From: Membranipora membranacea
Lineage: Eukaryota; Bryozoa; Gymnolaemata; Cheilostomatida; Membraniporidae
Reading direction: 5' to 3'
Length of the DNA stretch: 64,000 nucleotides
Assembly: GCA_914767715.1 (NCBI GenBank)
Contig: OU612075.1
Coordinates: forward strand, 11,158,001-11,222,000
The notes below the pieces were generated by a model. The model did not search any database. It worked only from the letters and a program-made list of their open reading frames with translations, and had not been told where the DNA came from. Positions 63,460 through 64,000 of the stretch are shown in pieces (positions within the stretch are counted from its first letter, which is position 1; every line of letters begins with the position of its first letter). Position numbers and translations under genes: made by a program.

Positions 63460-64000
63460 AAATTTATATAGCAATTTGTGTTAATCACCAAGAGTGTAAT
63501 ATTTTTCTTAACTCAAAATACAAGAGAGGATAATTCAGACAACAAACAGCGACAAATGGTTAACCGGCAGGGCTCCAATGATGTGCTGGGATTAAACCTT
63601 GTGCCAGTTAAGTTTAACCCCGTCATAAAAATGTGATGGCAGCGTCTTGGAATTTAATTTGCTATTGGCCCAAAATGTCTGCTATTTTGTTAATGTATGT
63701 ATGCTTTAACTAGCAGAAGTTGTTAGTTTAAATTGTTAAAATTAAAACCATCCCTGATGCCAAATTTATCTATGTAGCAGGTAATAAATGAGGCTTACAT
63801 TTTTAGAAAGTAAACTGTTACATATGCTAGATACAATGTGGCCTCAACTACATTGAACTCTCTGATCAGTGGCTAACAGAATATCGAACAAAATCATAAT
63901 AATAAGCAGGTGCAATGCTTTGGTTTGGTTTATTATTGGAAGTGAGTCGGTTTTTTTGGGTTGTGGGTGATATTTGGAGTTGGCTTACCATCAAAACTGT
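63460..64000. other. Downstream of P4, no gene seen
   Basis: AT-rich spacer; no exon, repeat or RNA gene recognised up to the window edge. Confidence 0.5.

Overview
This is genomic DNA of an invertebrate-type animal (metazoan). Genes are split by canonical GT/AG introns of 0.4-3 kb, the DNA is AT-rich, and most non-coding sequence consists of eukaryotic transposon relics (hAT, MULE-like and TTAA elements, CR1/Jockey-like LINEs, tRNA-headed SINEs). I cannot name the phylum from the sequence alone.

Two gene groups dominate. (1) At 1-47 kb lies a cluster of carbohydrate sulfotransferases of the GalNAc4S-6ST (CHST15) type. Gene A (minus, 6405 to beyond the left edge) and gene B (plus, 17053-25814, complete, 9 exons, 496 aa) are head-to-head inverted paralogues. 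Gene C (plus, 30400-40283, 8 exons, 405 aa) is a more distant, complete paralogue that lacks the coiled-coil stem exon. Gene D (plus, 41903-47222) is a headless, frameshifted tandem copy of C exons 5-9. Each complete protein is a type II Golgi-style enzyme: a short cytosolic tail, a signal anchor, (in A and B) a coiled-coil stem, a Cys-rich HCWGQC segment, then the sulfotransferase domain with the PAPS 5'-phosphosulfate loop (RKCGT), the 3'-phosphate motif (R-x-P-T-[DE]-R-A-I-S) and the CHST15-like C terminus. (2) At 49-64 kb lie small secreted proteins. A minus-strand Cys-rich/Thr-rich mucin-like gene (49225-50046) is followed by a tandem family of roughly 80-100 aa secreted peptides. P1 is dead, P2 carries a LINE in its intron, and P3 and P4 are intact. 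They share a signal peptide, one phase-2 intron, a VWC-like four-cysteine pattern and a third exon that is entirely 3' UTR.

The intervening DNA holds a large inverted repeat (7.1/10.5 kb), LINE relics near 9.4-10.0, 10.9-11.5, 28.8-29.9 and 54.2-55.7 kb, several non-autonomous DNA transposon families with readable target-site duplications, a 350-bp polypyrimidine tract in gene B intron 4, and old direct repeats at 26.4-28.6 kb.

The most unusual signal is a set of very short palindromic insertions (24-49 bp, essentially two inverted arms and a tiny loop) flanked by 7-9 bp direct repeats. For several of them the paralogous copy in this same window shows the site without the insertion. They behave like mobile elements reduced to their terminal repeats, and they fall into at least three sequence families.
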